A stretch of 64,000 nucleotides of DNA from Alopecurus myosuroides (Eukaryota > Streptophyta > Magnoliopsida > Poales > Poaceae): NCBI GenBank assembly GCA_028641055.1, contig CM054059.1, forward strand, positions 46,388,477 to 46,452,476, given 5' to 3'. The notes beneath the pieces are model-generated. The model was not told where the DNA came from, ran no database searches, and worked only from the letters and a program-made list of their open reading frames with translations. The position numbers and the translations under genes were made by a program. The stretch's first letter is position 1; each line of letters starts with the position of its first letter. This document shows positions 13,194 to 23,833 of this stretch, piece after piece.

Positions 13194-14785
13194 TGATACG
13201 TCTCCAACGTATCTATGATTTCTGATGCTCCATGATAATATTATGCCAATTGCTACATATTAACAAGATGCCAAGTGCCAGTTCCCTGTTTTCTGTTGTT
13301 TTTGGTTTCAGAAAATTTGTTCTAGAAACATTCTCGGAATTGGACCCCACAAAGCCCGAAGTGCCTATTTTCCCCGGAAGCATCCTGAAGACCGAAGGAG
13401 AGTCGAAGACGGGCACCAGGGGGCCACACCATAGGGTGGCGCGGCCTCCCCCTGGCCGCGCCAACTATGGGTGTGGGGTCCCGAGGCCTCCATCGCCTTT
13501 TCCCTTTTGCCTATTTATTCCCCCGAATGGATAACACTAAACACCTGATCAAAAATCCCCGAAAAGTTCCACAGCCGCCGTCGTCGTCAACCCTAGATCA
13601 GGGGGTTCTAGAGCTGTCTCCCGGCACCCTGCCGGAGAGGAAATCATCACCGGAGGCTTCTACATCACCATGCCTGCCTCCGAAGTGACGTGTGAGTAGT
13701 TCATCCTTGGACTACGGGTCCATAACAGTAGCTATATGGTTGTCTTCTCTTCATATGCCTCCATGTTTAGATCTCGTGAGCTGCCTATCATGATCGAGAT
13801 TGATCTTATGTAATTCTATATGCTGTGTTTGCTGGGATCCGATGAATATTGAACTTATGCCTAGTTGATTATAGTCTTTATTGCATATGCTATTTGTGAT
13901 CTTTCATGCTTTCCGTTGCTAGTGGTTGCTCTTGCCAAGTAGTTGCTAGTGACTCCAAGAGGGATTATTTATGCTAGATAGTGGGTTCATGTCTCCTTTT
14001 CGCCTGTGCTCGAGTGACTGAAACGTGAAGGGGGAGGATGTGTTGTTGCCACTAGGGAGAAAACAGCGGTGTGCGTGCCCGCGTGCACAATCATTGCTTA
14101 CATTACACACATTGTTTCATGCAGTTATCTGTAGCTTGCAACTTAATACCTAAGGGGGTTCGGATGATAACCCGAGGGTGGATTATTAGTCATAGATGCA
14201 GATGGATTTCGGTATATGTATTTTGTTGTAATGCCCGCACTAAATATCATAGTAGTCATCATGTTATAATGTGCACTACGGTGCAACCTCTATTTGTCAA
14301 TTGCTCAGCTGTAATTTGTTCACCCAACATGCTATCTTTTATGGAGAGACACCACTACTGAACCTATGAACCCCGACCCATTTTCTTACACTGTTAAACA
14401 AACCACAACAATTTCCTGCTTTCTTTACTTACTGCATGCATACACCATTTTCGACACTATATGTCTAATCTTTGTTTTCAGCAATACTGGTGAGATTGAT
14501 AACCTCACTGTACCGTTGGGACAAATTATTTTGATTGTGTTGTGTGCAGGTTCCACGTTGTTGCTGACACCGGTGAGGCGCCATCACCACCGTCATTGGC
14601 ATCAACCTTCTCGAGATCCTCTTCCTCCTACTGGATTGATAACCTTGGTTCTTAACCGAGGGAAATTCTTACCGCTTGCTCATCAAACCCTCCTCTTGGG
14701 GTTCCCAACACACCATTCATAGCAGCAAGAATTCTTGGCACCATCAAGGTGTAGCAAGGAATTTCTGTTGTCAACGCAAGCATCA
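13194..14785 (+). repeat. 3' LTR
   Basis: 1592 bp, starting tgatacgtctccaacgtat and ending gcatca; partner of 7151-8796. Short because of an internal deletion of about 54 bp near its start. Confidence 0.85.
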
Positions 14786-15734
14786 CTACTTCCTCAGGCG
14801 AGCATACCACGGACTATAACCAGAGGGGCGGTTGGAAATTCGTGACGAGGTGCCAGCTGAGAATGACAGAGGTGCGAGCGTCAGCCGTTGCCCGTGGGTC
14901 GCCATCGCTTCGCCCGCTAGACTGCCCAAGCCACTCGTGAAATAACCCCCCACCCCTTGCAGGACATGATATGCGAGGTGGCACCGGGTTTGTCGGGAGT
15001 GGTAAGCACTAGTGTCGCCGTTGAGGGACAGCATCACCTCTATGAATAAGCACTAACACTTATGATGAGGAAACATAACTCGATAAAAAAAAATATTGAA
15101 ATTCACATGGCTTTACTTTCACTCCAGAATTGAACTAAAATAAAAGAGTATGACTAAAAATGACATTTAATACACCATAAAATGTTCTTTCTTAAAATTT
15201 AAATGGTTATTCTAACATATCACAAGTGGAATTGATACTTCCTCTTTGTCAAAATATACTATATTTAGTTTAACCGTTCCAAAGTTTAACCAAGCATGTA
15301 ACACCTAAAAATTTAATACTCCATTCGTCTTAAAATATGTGTCGCTCATACTTATATATAATTATGTATATAGATGTATTTCAAAGGTAGATATATCCGT
15401 TTTAACGATATTTATTTTGAAACAGAGAAGCATTTTCATTGGTTGTTGCCATTATTAGCAACCATTCGTCCATCCAAGTAATGTTGGCAAAATGTGTGAT
15501 ATAACTGATGATACTCTCTCCCTCTCATATTAAGTTTCACAAAAAGTATGAAAATGGATGTATGACTATTGACTAGTACCAAAATCATATAGGACCGGTG
15601 CCAATATTCTTGATTTATTAAGTTCCATTTGTTTTTAAAGTTTCAAAAAAATATTCTTGTTTTATTTTATATTTTTATTAAATAAAAGGGTAACTTTATC
15701 TGATGATACTACCTGTCATTATTACATAATAAAT
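14786..15734. other. Intergenic sequence with MITE-like traces
   Basis: No gene seen. 14790-15040 is GC-rich flank of the retrotransposon. Further on, short Stowaway-like ends occur: acttcctctttgtcaaaata near 15238, and tactccattcgtcttaaaat (about 15317) facing attttgaaacagag (about 15413), which would delimit a degraded MITE of roughly 110 bp. Confidence 0.35.
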
Positions 15735-15741
15735 CCCCGGG

Positions 15742-17272
15742 TCACTTAAACCCCACATGTCCCTTAGGAATAAGAACTAGAATGGTCTCATTCACACCTA
15801 CTGGCATATGACCTGATACGAAGAATTCCTTCACTGCATCCGAGACCGGTTTCTTTAAAATATTCCAGTGTTTAATATAAAAACATGCAGTAAATCCATC
15901 CGGCCCAGGTGATTTATTGGGCTGCATCATAAATAGCGCTTGCTCCACTTCCATGTCAGAAATCTGTTTGCACAATTTTTCATTCATAGTATCATAGATC
16001 TTTTCCTCAACCACATCAGTAACCAGTTGAGGATTAATACCTCCGTCAGACGAAAATAAGTCCCTTTAGAAATCAGCCGCAGTCCTCTCAATATCCACTT
16101 GTCTAGTAACTTCCGAACCATCATCAATAATCAGAGATTTAATTCTGTTTGTCCTTGCACGTTCTTTTGCTTTTGCGTGAAAGAAGGATGTATTTCGGTC
16201 ACCTTCTTTAAGCCATTGGATTCTAGAGCGTTGCTTCTCAATAATTTCCTCTCGGGTGAGGAGTTCCGAGATACGATCCATAAGAATTTTCTCCGCCTTC
16301 GTTGGCCCTCTCTGAATATTTCTGGCCCGCATACTCTCTAGTTTGTCCCTCAAATTCTTCAGCTGCCGATGTACATTACCAAACTCGGTATTATTCCAAT
16401 GCTTTAATCTAGAACTCACCGAGGACAAGGAACTCGCCACATCTGATAAGTCACCACTCGAGAAATTCCATGCTTTTTTCCACCACGTTGATGTAGTCAT
16501 CATGCCGTATCCAGGCATTCTCAAACATAAAAGGTTTATTTAGCCGTGAATTACTATCACTGTGAATGGTCTGTACCGCAATCAATAGTACACAATGGTC
16601 CGATTGAGTCATCTGGACATGTGCCACTGTGGTATCACCGAAACTGTCAAGGAATTTATCATCTCCTAACCCCCGGTCTAACCGCACTTTGATGTTTCTC
16701 TCACCTAACTGTCTGTTGTCCCATGTATACGGCAGACCAGAGAACCCCAAATCAGTAAACCGACAACTATCCCCAGCATCCCTAAAACCCTCCATCATCC
16801 AATCTTGCCTCAAGTTCCCTCCAAATTGTTCATTACTATGGAGTACTTCATTAAAATCTCTTGCACAAATCCATGGTTTATCATACTCACTTCTCAAGAA
16901 TTCCAGTAATTCCCAACTTCTTCTCCTCCTCGCTCTCACCGGTTCCCCGTAGAAACCAGTAAACCTCCACTCAACATTACCCAAGCTGTCATTCTGAATA
17001 AAAACATCAATATGAGTTCTACTGAAAGATTTCAAGCTCACATTTGAGTCATTGTTCCAGAAAAGAGCCAAACCACCACTCAACCCTTCACTTTTTATCG
17101 CAAATGAATTTTGAAAGCCAAAACGAAATCTGAGATTTTTTGCTCTCGTTTCTGACAGTTTAGTTTCCGAGAGAAAAACCAAACCGGGGCGATGCAGTTT
17201 AATCAAACTTCCCACTTCCTGAACTGTCTCAAGCCGCCCGCAGCCCCGACAGTTCAAACTGAAAATATTCAT
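15742..17272 (-). pseudogene. LINE ORF2 remnant: endonuclease plus start of reverse transcriptase
   Basis: Three frames must be joined (17272-16451, 16524-16066, 16014-15742), so at least two frameshifts or stops are present. The first part is an AP-like endonuclease: it opens MNIFSLNCRGCG, has the ET motif (SETKL), a DFNE motif (ARDFNEVL, where most relatives have GDFNE) and the late SDH motif (SDHCVLL). The middle part carries the linker SRIQWLKEGDRNTSFFH typical of plant LINEs. The third starts the reverse transcriptase (NKSPGPDGF) and is cut off soon after. The product would nick target DNA for target-primed reverse transcription; this copy cannot. Confidence 0.85.
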
Positions 17273-17363
17273 TGTGCCCGGCGATCTCCCTCCGAGGGAG
17301 TCACCGATATGCTTTCATTGGATGTTGCATCGCTGTCACCTCCTGCCTTCTTTGCTTTTTTAG

Positions 17364-18470
17364 CTATCCTTGGCTGAATATATTCCTTCGGGAGGGGGGG
17401 GGGACCATCTCCGATCCCGAAACTACCATGGTGCTTTTACCTTTTACATTAGAGCCATCTTGCTCCTCAAAATTCAATTTCTTTCCCACCGTCACCATAT
17501 CCATCCTTCCACCTGAATCATCTCTAGCACTCCCTAAGCCTTCCGGTTGTTTCATAGGACTAGAAGCCGTATCACTCAGTTCTCTATCATCCTGGTCCAT
17601 ATCATCAGAATTTCTTTTCCGAGCAAAGTTTTTGTTATCAAATCCCCTGCCACGACCCCCTGTTCTACATGTAAAACCACCTCTTGGCATGAACTGTCCA
17701 GTTTGTACCTTGCGTTTAGCAAAGAGCCACTTTCCATATTGCACTGCCGATTGATCATGTACGCCATCACCGCACTCTTCCAGATCATGTCCAAGGACTC
17801 CACAAACACCACAGAAATAGCCAATTTTTTCATATTTGACATGAAGTAGTTCTCTTTTACCACTGACAATAATTGGGACAAATCTGATTAGAGGTAATGT
17901 AACATCAATGCTAGCTCTTACCCAAACATAATCACCCTCAAAAAATCTTGTGGGCTTCATATCAACACTTTGAACCTTCCCAATTCTTCTTGCCAACTCA
18001 TCAACTACTCGATTCACTCGGTAAAGTTCAGGTATAGCATGAATTTGGGCCCAAACACATATTCTGTCCAGCTTTATATCTTTGGGATTACACAGGCCAT
18101 CATACTCAGCCATTAGAACCACCAGCTTCTTGTATAACCATGGTCCTTGATTCATCACCTTATTCCAGTCGCCCAAGCAAAAGAACTTAAAGGTAAATAG
18201 ATTATCATCTACTTCCCTCATCTCGGGTTCATGTGCTAAACCCCAGACTCCTCTCAAAGTATCGAATACCGCAGATGCCGAAATTGGTTTGACAGTGTTG
18301 ATCTTCCCAACTGCTAGCCATCGCGATTGCTTCTTGAGATCGATCAGTTCGTCAGGGCCGATGAACACATCATCTAGCTCACCTTCCCTCAACTCCAGAT
18401 GTTGCATTGCTGTTGCAAGGATTGCATCCTCATCTCCTCTCCTACGTCCCGAAGCTTCTGATTCCGCCAT
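17364..18470 (-). CDS. LINE ORF1 protein, DUF4283/zinc knuckle
   Basis: An open frame that reaches upstream to 18575; the methionine at 18470 (MAESEASG) is the more likely start, giving 368 residues. The N-terminal half has the tryptophan-rich DUF4283 pattern of plant LINE ORF1 (SRWLAVGKI, GPWLYKKLVVLM). A zinc knuckle CGVCGVLGHDLEEC (C-x2-C-x4-H-x4-C) follows near residue 240, then a basic, glycine/arginine-rich tail. The protein would bind LINE RNA in the ribonucleoprotein particle. ORF2 remnants follow downstream on the same strand. No break is visible, so ORF1 is intact although the element is dead. Confidence 0.8.
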   Translation of the reverse strand: MAESEASGRRRGDEDAILATAMQHLELREGELDDVFIGPDELIDLKKQSRWLAVGKINTVKPISASAVFDTLRGVWGLAHEPEMREVDDNLFTFKFFCLGDWNKVMNQGPWLYKKLVVLMAEYDGLCNPKDIKLDRICVWAQIHAIPELYRVNRVVDELARRIGKVQSVDMKPTRFFEGDYVWVRASIDVTLPLIRFVPIIVSGKRELLHVKYEKIGYFCGVCGVLGHDLEECGDGVHDQSAVQYGKWLFAKRKVQTGQFMPRGGFTCRTGGRGRGFDNKNFARKRNSDDMDQDDRELSDTASSPMKQPEGLGSARDDSGGRMDMVTVGKKLNFEEQDGSNVKGKSTMVVSGSEMVPPPSRRNIFSQG

Positions 18471-18672
18471 GGTTTCCGAGCCTTGTAACGCCTCCACGAA
18501 CTCCCGTACCCACGAGAAAAAGCAGCGATCTAGGGTTAAAGGAGGCCGCAAGTATCTTCCGCTTGACAATCTCACCGAGGGGGAGTCGAATCCGGTCTCG
18601 GAAGAGGAAACAATCTCTTCTATCTCACCCCTAGGCTTCCGCCGTCGGAGGAGCCAAAAACCCTAGAGTCTT

Positions 18673-18762
18673 AGGTCATGCGCCAGTGACACAGGCCTGT
18701 GAAAGGTCAACTTTGGGGGTTATTGGCAATTACCCCACCCCCTCCCCCCTCACACACACACC
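18673..18762. other. Short spacer with CA-rich low complexity
   Basis: Spacer between the LINE and the TIR element, ending in a CA-rich run. Its last 8 bases (18755-18762, cacacacc) are the left target duplication of the element that follows. Confidence 0.5.
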
Positions 18763-19437
18763 TATAGCTGGCCAAACGGGCGGCCCGGCACGGCCCGAGT
18801 CGGGCCGAAAAAAGCCTGGCCCGTATACGGCACGGCCCGTATACGGCCCGGCTTATTCGTGCCGTGCCGGGCCGGCCCATGGGCTCTATTTCGGTACTGG
18901 GCACGGCACTATGGCCTGAATGTGGCCCGACGGGCCAGTTTTCGGCCCGACAGCCCGTGAAAAGCCCGGCACGGCTAGCCCAATAAGTGGAGGCGGGAAT
19001 TTCTAATTTGAATTTTTTTGGGGGGCTGGTGGAGGGGGAAGCGGGAGTGCTGATTTTTTTATAGTTAGGGGGTGAATTAGGGGCATAATTAGCCCATATT
19101 AAGTACGATTTGTCTCATTTTAGAGGTATTTTGTCATATTTAACCGTTAAAGGCCTAATTTTATCTAAAAAATTGCATTTTTTTTTCTATAAAAAGGGTT
19201 TTCCACCCTCTAATTTAATCGTGCCATGTCGTGCTCGTGCCGTGCCGCGTGCCGGCCCGTTTATGTCGTGCCGTGCCGTGCCGGCCCACGTGCTTTAAAT
19301 CGAGGAGCGGCCCGAGCACTAACGTGCTCGTGCCGTGCCGCGGCCCAATTCAATCGTGCCGTGTCGTGCTCGTGCCGGGCCAAAAAAAGTCGTGCTTCGG
19401 GCCGGCCAAAAAAGCCCGGCCCATTTGGCCAGCTATA
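18763..19437. mobile_element. Non-autonomous TIR element, hAT-like
   Basis: 675 bp with terminal inverted repeats: tatagctggccaaacgggc on the left and the complement of gcccatttggccagctata on the right, 18 of 19 matching. Both sides are flanked by cacacacc (18755-18762 and 19438-19445), an exact 8-bp duplication as made by hAT transposases. GC-rich subterminal arms full of cggcccggcacgg-type motifs enclose an AT-rich centre. No transposase is coded. The flank is low-complexity CA, so a chance match of the duplication is possible. Confidence 0.65.
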
Positions 19438-19445
19438 CACACACC

Positions 19446-20070
19446 CCACCCCACCTCGGCTCTCTCAGTCCATCTCACAATCTCTCCCTGGTCGATCGAT
19501 CGATCCCCTCTCTCGCCGCCGACGCCTGACAGGACGCCGTAGCAGCAAGCCCAATGCGCGGCCGTTCGTTCCCCACCCCCTCCACATTTTCGTGCCGCAC
19601 CACGCTGCCTAACGGCCTCGCTCGAAACCGCCGCCCAAAGCTGCCGGCCGCCGCCACCATTGGGAGGCGTCCTGCCCCTCCACCTCGTCCCCCTCCAACC
19701 GTATACGCTCCGCTTGCCACCTCCCTTCCCTCCCAGGCCCCTCTCGGCTCTCGCCACCTCCCCCCTCCGCGCCGCCGGCCTCGGCGCAGACCACCACGTC
19801 TCCACCGCTACCACACTGCGACGTTTCTTCTGCATTATGGGATTGGATGACTGGAAGGTGGCCCCGATCGCTTGCCGGCCCGACGGTGGTGCAGAGAGGT
19901 GGGGATCATGGAGGATGCTGCTGGTGGGGAGACGGAGCCGGTGCCTGAGGCGGATGGCCTGGAGTTCACGCCGACGTGGATCGTCGCCGGGGTCTGCATC
20001 CTCTTCGTGCTCGTATCATATCCCTCGCCACTGTGAGGTACCGCCACTACATCGACAAGGCTAGCTTCAT
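19446..20070 (+). pseudogene. Possible first exon of an MLO-like gene
   Basis: A CT-rich, GC-rich stretch like a cereal 5' UTR leads to an ATG at 19908. The frame reads MEDAAGG... then EFTPTWIVAGVCILFVL, which matches the start of the first membrane helix of MLO proteins (TPTWVVAxVC). It runs into a stop at 20032-20034. A one-base shift near 20015 would continue as IISLAT followed by RYRHYIDK, again like MLO exon 1. No further MLO exons were recognised downstream. Call: broken exon, or a captured gene fragment; low to moderate certainty. Confidence 0.35.
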
Positions 20071-21205
20071 TTCTCTATTAATAGTAACATTTTCCTTAAA
20101 TTCCCCTGATTGTGGTTGCAGATTCTGTGCAGGTGCGTTCGTGTATCTAATTCTGGAGTCGCAGACTCGCGGTTCATTACTCTTCCAGTTGGAGCATTGT
20201 GCCTGGTAAGGTTTTCTTATCGACATTTTAGTCATTCTCGAAAAAGTGATTACAATTGCAGCAGTACGATGTAGTATTTCCCATGATTTTAGTGCCACAT
20301 TCTTTTTAATTGTCTCGATATCAACATCATGTGGCCAGTTGAATTTTGGATATAGTACCTCATGCCTCATATATAGAATGCACGCATGGCTCCTGGGTAC
20401 AGGATTTTCAATGGTGCAACCTCTGGGGGTTCTTTTCTCTATATTTATGGTTTAGTCTTTTAATTTGGCCTGTCTACATTCTTCACAAGAAAAAGAGTGT
20501 AATACCTGTGGTGTTTGTAGATGACACAGTGCCTGTGAGTGGCATCCTTTATTCAACTTAGAAGTTTACATAGGTAACATGTGCATTGAAAAAACGCAGG
20601 CTGGTGATCAGTGAAATGGAGATTCTAGCTCAATTTTTTTTTTTGGTGACACTTGAGTTAGATTATTTTGCCTACAAGGTGGATGGACCATGAGTTCAGA
20701 ACAGTGCTTCTTGTTTCATTTTTCACTTCATAATACATACTACATTTCGGTCTACTTGGGGAGTTCAGGTTATGTCAGCCTGTTTACTGACGGCAATGTG
20801 CCATGTAGTGTGCGTCAGGTTTACAGTTTGGAACCATAGCATGTCTGCAGATGGGTGCTCTTTCTTTACAGTGTATTATTGGGGGCAGCGTTTTGGCACT
20901 CAGGTGCAGCTAGTCCTGATATCAGGAGCGCAGAATATGACATATGGATATGGCCTATTTTTGGTCAGATACGGAGCGCAGAAAGTAATGTATTGATGGC
21001 ATTGTATTTACAGCGTACCTACGACGGGGCCAGTAATTGACGGGTTTCTTTGAATTGGTCCGTCAAGTGAGGTGACTTGTGACGGTGGTGTGGATACAGG
21101 CTGGTGGACCGTCGGTCGTGGAAACGACTTGAAGTAGGTCCGTGGTACAAGAAATTTATTGTCAACGACATTGGTTCACTCATTCTATCCCTTGTGTGTT
21201 CGCGT
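20071..21205 (+). other. Exon-like scraps without recognised gene
   Basis: Short open stretches flanked by gtaag/ttgcag-like signals occur (for example 20120-20205 and 20770-20990) but none could be assigned to a family, and frames are short. Probably a degraded host gene or captured fragments. Confidence 0.25.
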
Positions 21206-21223
21206 TAAGGAGAGGTATAACCG

Positions 21224-21322
21224 CATGAATCTGTCGCATTATTTTTTCGCGAAAACGCAAAAGCTTTGCGTTTCGATGCATTGATAAAAAAAGAGAGTTT
21301 ATGTACAAGGAATCTGTCCTAT
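21224..21322 (-). mobile_element. LINE 3' stub with target duplication
   Basis: About 100 bp of LINE 3' end on the minus strand (motif cgcaaaagctttgcg, poly-A side at the left). It is bracketed by an 18-bp direct repeat, taaggagaggtataaccg at 21206-21223 and taaggagaggtatatccg at 21323-21340, one mismatch. It belongs to the same 3'-end family as the stub at 22155-22626. Confidence 0.65.
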
Positions 21323-21340
21323 TAAGGAGAGGTATATCCG

Positions 21341-22143
21341 GTCTTATTTATACTATGGCGTGTCAAATGTAGAATGAGGACAGGGAGTCCATGTCCAGTC
21401 TGATCTTCCCCTTCACAGTTGTATTATCAACCAAATGACATTTATAGCAACCATCTGGAGCCTCCTGAAGGACAATTGGGGGGGGGGGGGGGGGGCTCGA
21501 AACTGTAGCGATTTAGGCTAGTTTTGGAATTGCAATGGGTTGTGATAGTCTTGTTTGGTTGATCTGGATCAGAATTTCTTAACCTTATTTTCAAGTAGCA
21601 ACTTGACCTCTGGTCGAGAAATCTCGAAGTAAGTTAAATTTGCACGAAATATTCTTGAATGGACTAAACTATTTTTTTGATACTTTTGGATATCACTTAT
21701 TAGGGAGATGTACTGATATGAAAGTTAGGACTAGGGTGTTCCTTTTGTTCTAAAACTGTCCTAATTTTTGTGCTACACCCGTACTCTGCAGCTGCGTAAT
21801 CTTCTCAAATTGAAGGTTGATTTACCCGACTTTCATCAAGAACTTAATGACATTGAGAAGTCAGTATATCAACCTGTTGCAGTGCACAGTTGCCCAATGA
21901 ACTATTGTTACCTTTTGCGGAACCAGAATTTAAGCATAATGTTTCATACAGACAATGTATAAACATACCTTGCCACTAATGGTACATGGCACCCATTTAG
22001 TCACTCATTGCGATCAAACCTGGCAAGAGAACAGTTCTAGAATTGCTCATGTAACAGTAGATGAAACCATATCATGGGATATCGTAAGTACGGCAGTTAT
22101 ATGGGATAATAAGAGTACAGATGTCAGTGATGATTAAGAGGAT
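21341..22143. other. Unassigned sequence with an 18-G run
   Basis: No gene recognised. An uninterrupted run of 18 G lies at 21478-21495. A short exon-like stretch (about 21790-21866) opens after ctctgcag and reads LRNLLKLKVDLPDFHQEL, not identified. Confidence 0.3.
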
Positions 22144-22154
22144 GGATATGTTCT

Positions 22155-22626
22155 TTTTTGAGAAAACGCAAAGGACCTTTGCGTTTCATTCATTGAAAAG
22201 ATAGAGTTTGTTTACATGCCTCCTAGGAGGCGGATTACAGGTGGTTTAGGAGAAAAATCAGTGGACATCCCAAGTCTGCGGTAGGATCACTCGAAGCCCA
22301 GCAGCCCTCGCCATAGCCCACATGGCGGCCTCATCCTTGATCCTTGCCAGGAGAGTGTTGATCGACGGTTGCGCGCCTTCGAACGTGCATTCGTTGCGTT
22401 GCTTCCAGACCATCCAGGGAATGAGGAGGGTGGTGGAGACAAACCCTTTTCGCTGCGGTTTCGGGGTGTTATGTCTGGCCAGCTGCCACCAAACTGCGAG
22501 GGAGTCTTCCTGGTGCGGCGCTCTTGCTGTCAGTCGTAGCCACGCAAGCATCTCATGACATATCTCCCTTGTGAATGGGCATTCAATGGTAAGGTGGTAC
22601 ATGGTCTCGAAGGCCTGGTCGCAGAG
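22155..22626 (-). mobile_element. 5'-truncated LINE 3' end (zf-RVT)
   Basis: The minus strand codes the C-terminus of a LINE ORF2: MYHLTIECPFTREICHEMLAW, then WMVWKQRNECTFEG, the usual end of the zf-RVT domain. The 3' UTR with the gcaaaggtcctttgc hairpin and an A-rich tail follows. It is bracketed by an exact 11-bp direct repeat ggatatgttct (22144-22154 and 22627-22637), so this is a full insertion of a heavily 5'-truncated copy. Confidence 0.8.
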
Positions 22627-22637
22627 GGATATGTTCT

Positions 22638-23329
22638 CGTTGAGCAAGACGACATAGTTGATGGGATTGCATGTTTCATGGTTGTTTACTTGCTGTCCCG
22701 AAGGTGACTAAGGTATGCAAAATTCAGTTAACCTATGATTTTGTGATCTCCCTTCAATTTATTTATGTACTTGGTTGAATGTCAGTCTCAGCGTTCATTG
22801 TACATCAAATTTTTGGCTCTGATTAAAAACCATGCTTATTTTACAGTGATTATTGAGGTTCTGGATAATTAATATATCCCTAGAAACAACATATGATTGG
22901 CATGAGGAAGACCCTCGTGTTCCACCGGGGATGTGCCCCGAAAGGTGAGCACACAGGGTGGATTATGCACGAGTATCACTATTGCACCAGAGCCAGAGTT
23001 TGAGTCTGGTGAGCAGGTAAGAGTGAGCCTATCTGTTTCTTTCATAGTTTTTCGTGGCACTGTTGTTTATTTCTTCTTACAGTTTGGTTCTTAGTTGGAT
23101 ATAACAACCCATTGAGGATATTCTCAAAAGATATCAGTTTGACTTTAGTTAAGTAATTTGATAAGATAGTTGACACATTGTGAATCTTTTTTTTTGTTTC
23201 ATATTTGGTTAGTTTTTGGAGAAACATTTTGCTGGCCACTGGATTGGAAATGGTTGCTCCTGCCTTGTTGTTGATGCTTTTGTGATATGTTAACTTTCAG
23301 GGCAGTTTCGTTCTATTGCCTATTCCAAA
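22638..23329. other. Unassigned sequence
   Basis: No gene recognised. A short open stretch at about 22884-22944 ([15 protein letters not shown]) is followed by gtgag and may be a relic exon. The rest is AT-rich and intron-like. Confidence 0.25.
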
Positions 23330-23550
23330 AGCATGTGGAGAAAACTGAGCGCTTCACGCTGGAGGAAATGGATAATAGTGGCTACTCTCTCACTCCATCT
23401 CGTTCCACTCTTGACCATATAGAGGCCAATGAGGAAGCAATCACACCCTTTAATAAGGAGTCTCCTGTATCTGGTATGCACGGATGTCCAATTGATTTGA
23501 CGGGTACAACTGAAATTCCAGCCATGCCGATTACAAGGTGGCATGCAGAC
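23330..23550. repeat. Duplicated segment, inverted copy at 36484-36670
   Basis: This stretch aligns over about 200 bp with the reverse complement of 36484-36670. Shared signposts are aatgaggaagcaatcacacc, ctttaataa(g/a)gagtctcctg and attacaaggtggcatgc. In the other copy the part facing 23490-23515 looks like a Stowaway end (cggagggagta). An open frame of 98 codons crosses it (23287-23583) but no domain is recognised. Confidence 0.6.
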
Positions 23551-23833
23551 AGGAATACGTGTGCCTGTTCATGGTCATGTTAATTAAAGACCCTAGGTGA
23601 GAAGAACTATGTAATAAGCCAGTTAAACCTCTGTTATTTCACTGTACAGTTTATCAAAGTTGTTAGCTCCAGCTGCTGACCTCCTATAATAGTTTATGTT
23701 ATCCAAAATTTAATCTGAAGATGCAAATTATCTTTTCGCTCTATTTTTTCTGGTTACATATGTGAAACTTGCTTTTTTCTTTTCATTTTGGACATTGTTC
23801 ATTTTTGTATCCAGTTATATTTATCGTCCATAG

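Larger units (their letters stand above)
7151..14785 (+). mobile_element. Gypsy-like LTR retrotransposon without reverse transcriptase
   Basis: A 7.6-kb element with two similar LTRs (7151-8796 and 13194-14785), both starting TGATAC and ending GCATCA. It has a tRNA-Asp-type primer site right after the 5' LTR and a gag-protease frame at about 8990-10504. The flanking pentamers are ctcct (left) and ctact (right), a target duplication with one mismatch. No reverse transcriptase, RNase H or integrase is visible in the 2.7 kb after the protease, so the element is non-autonomous or deleted. Layout and LTR length resemble the Triticeae Sabrina group; that name is a tentative assignment. Confidence 0.85.
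15735..18672 (-). mobile_element. LINE retrotransposon, 3' part missing
   Basis: A minus-strand non-LTR element. It keeps a plausible 5' UTR (18576-18672), ORF1 (zinc-knuckle protein), and the endonuclease and beginning of reverse transcriptase of ORF2. It stops near 15740 in the first third of the reverse transcriptase domain, with no 3' UTR or poly(A). Loss of the 3' end is the opposite of normal LINE 5' truncation and implies a later deletion. Confidence 0.8.

Noticed and set aside
21478..21495. 18-G run as a regulatory G-quadruplex
   Set aside because: No gene is close enough to support a role; it may be slippage or assembly noise.
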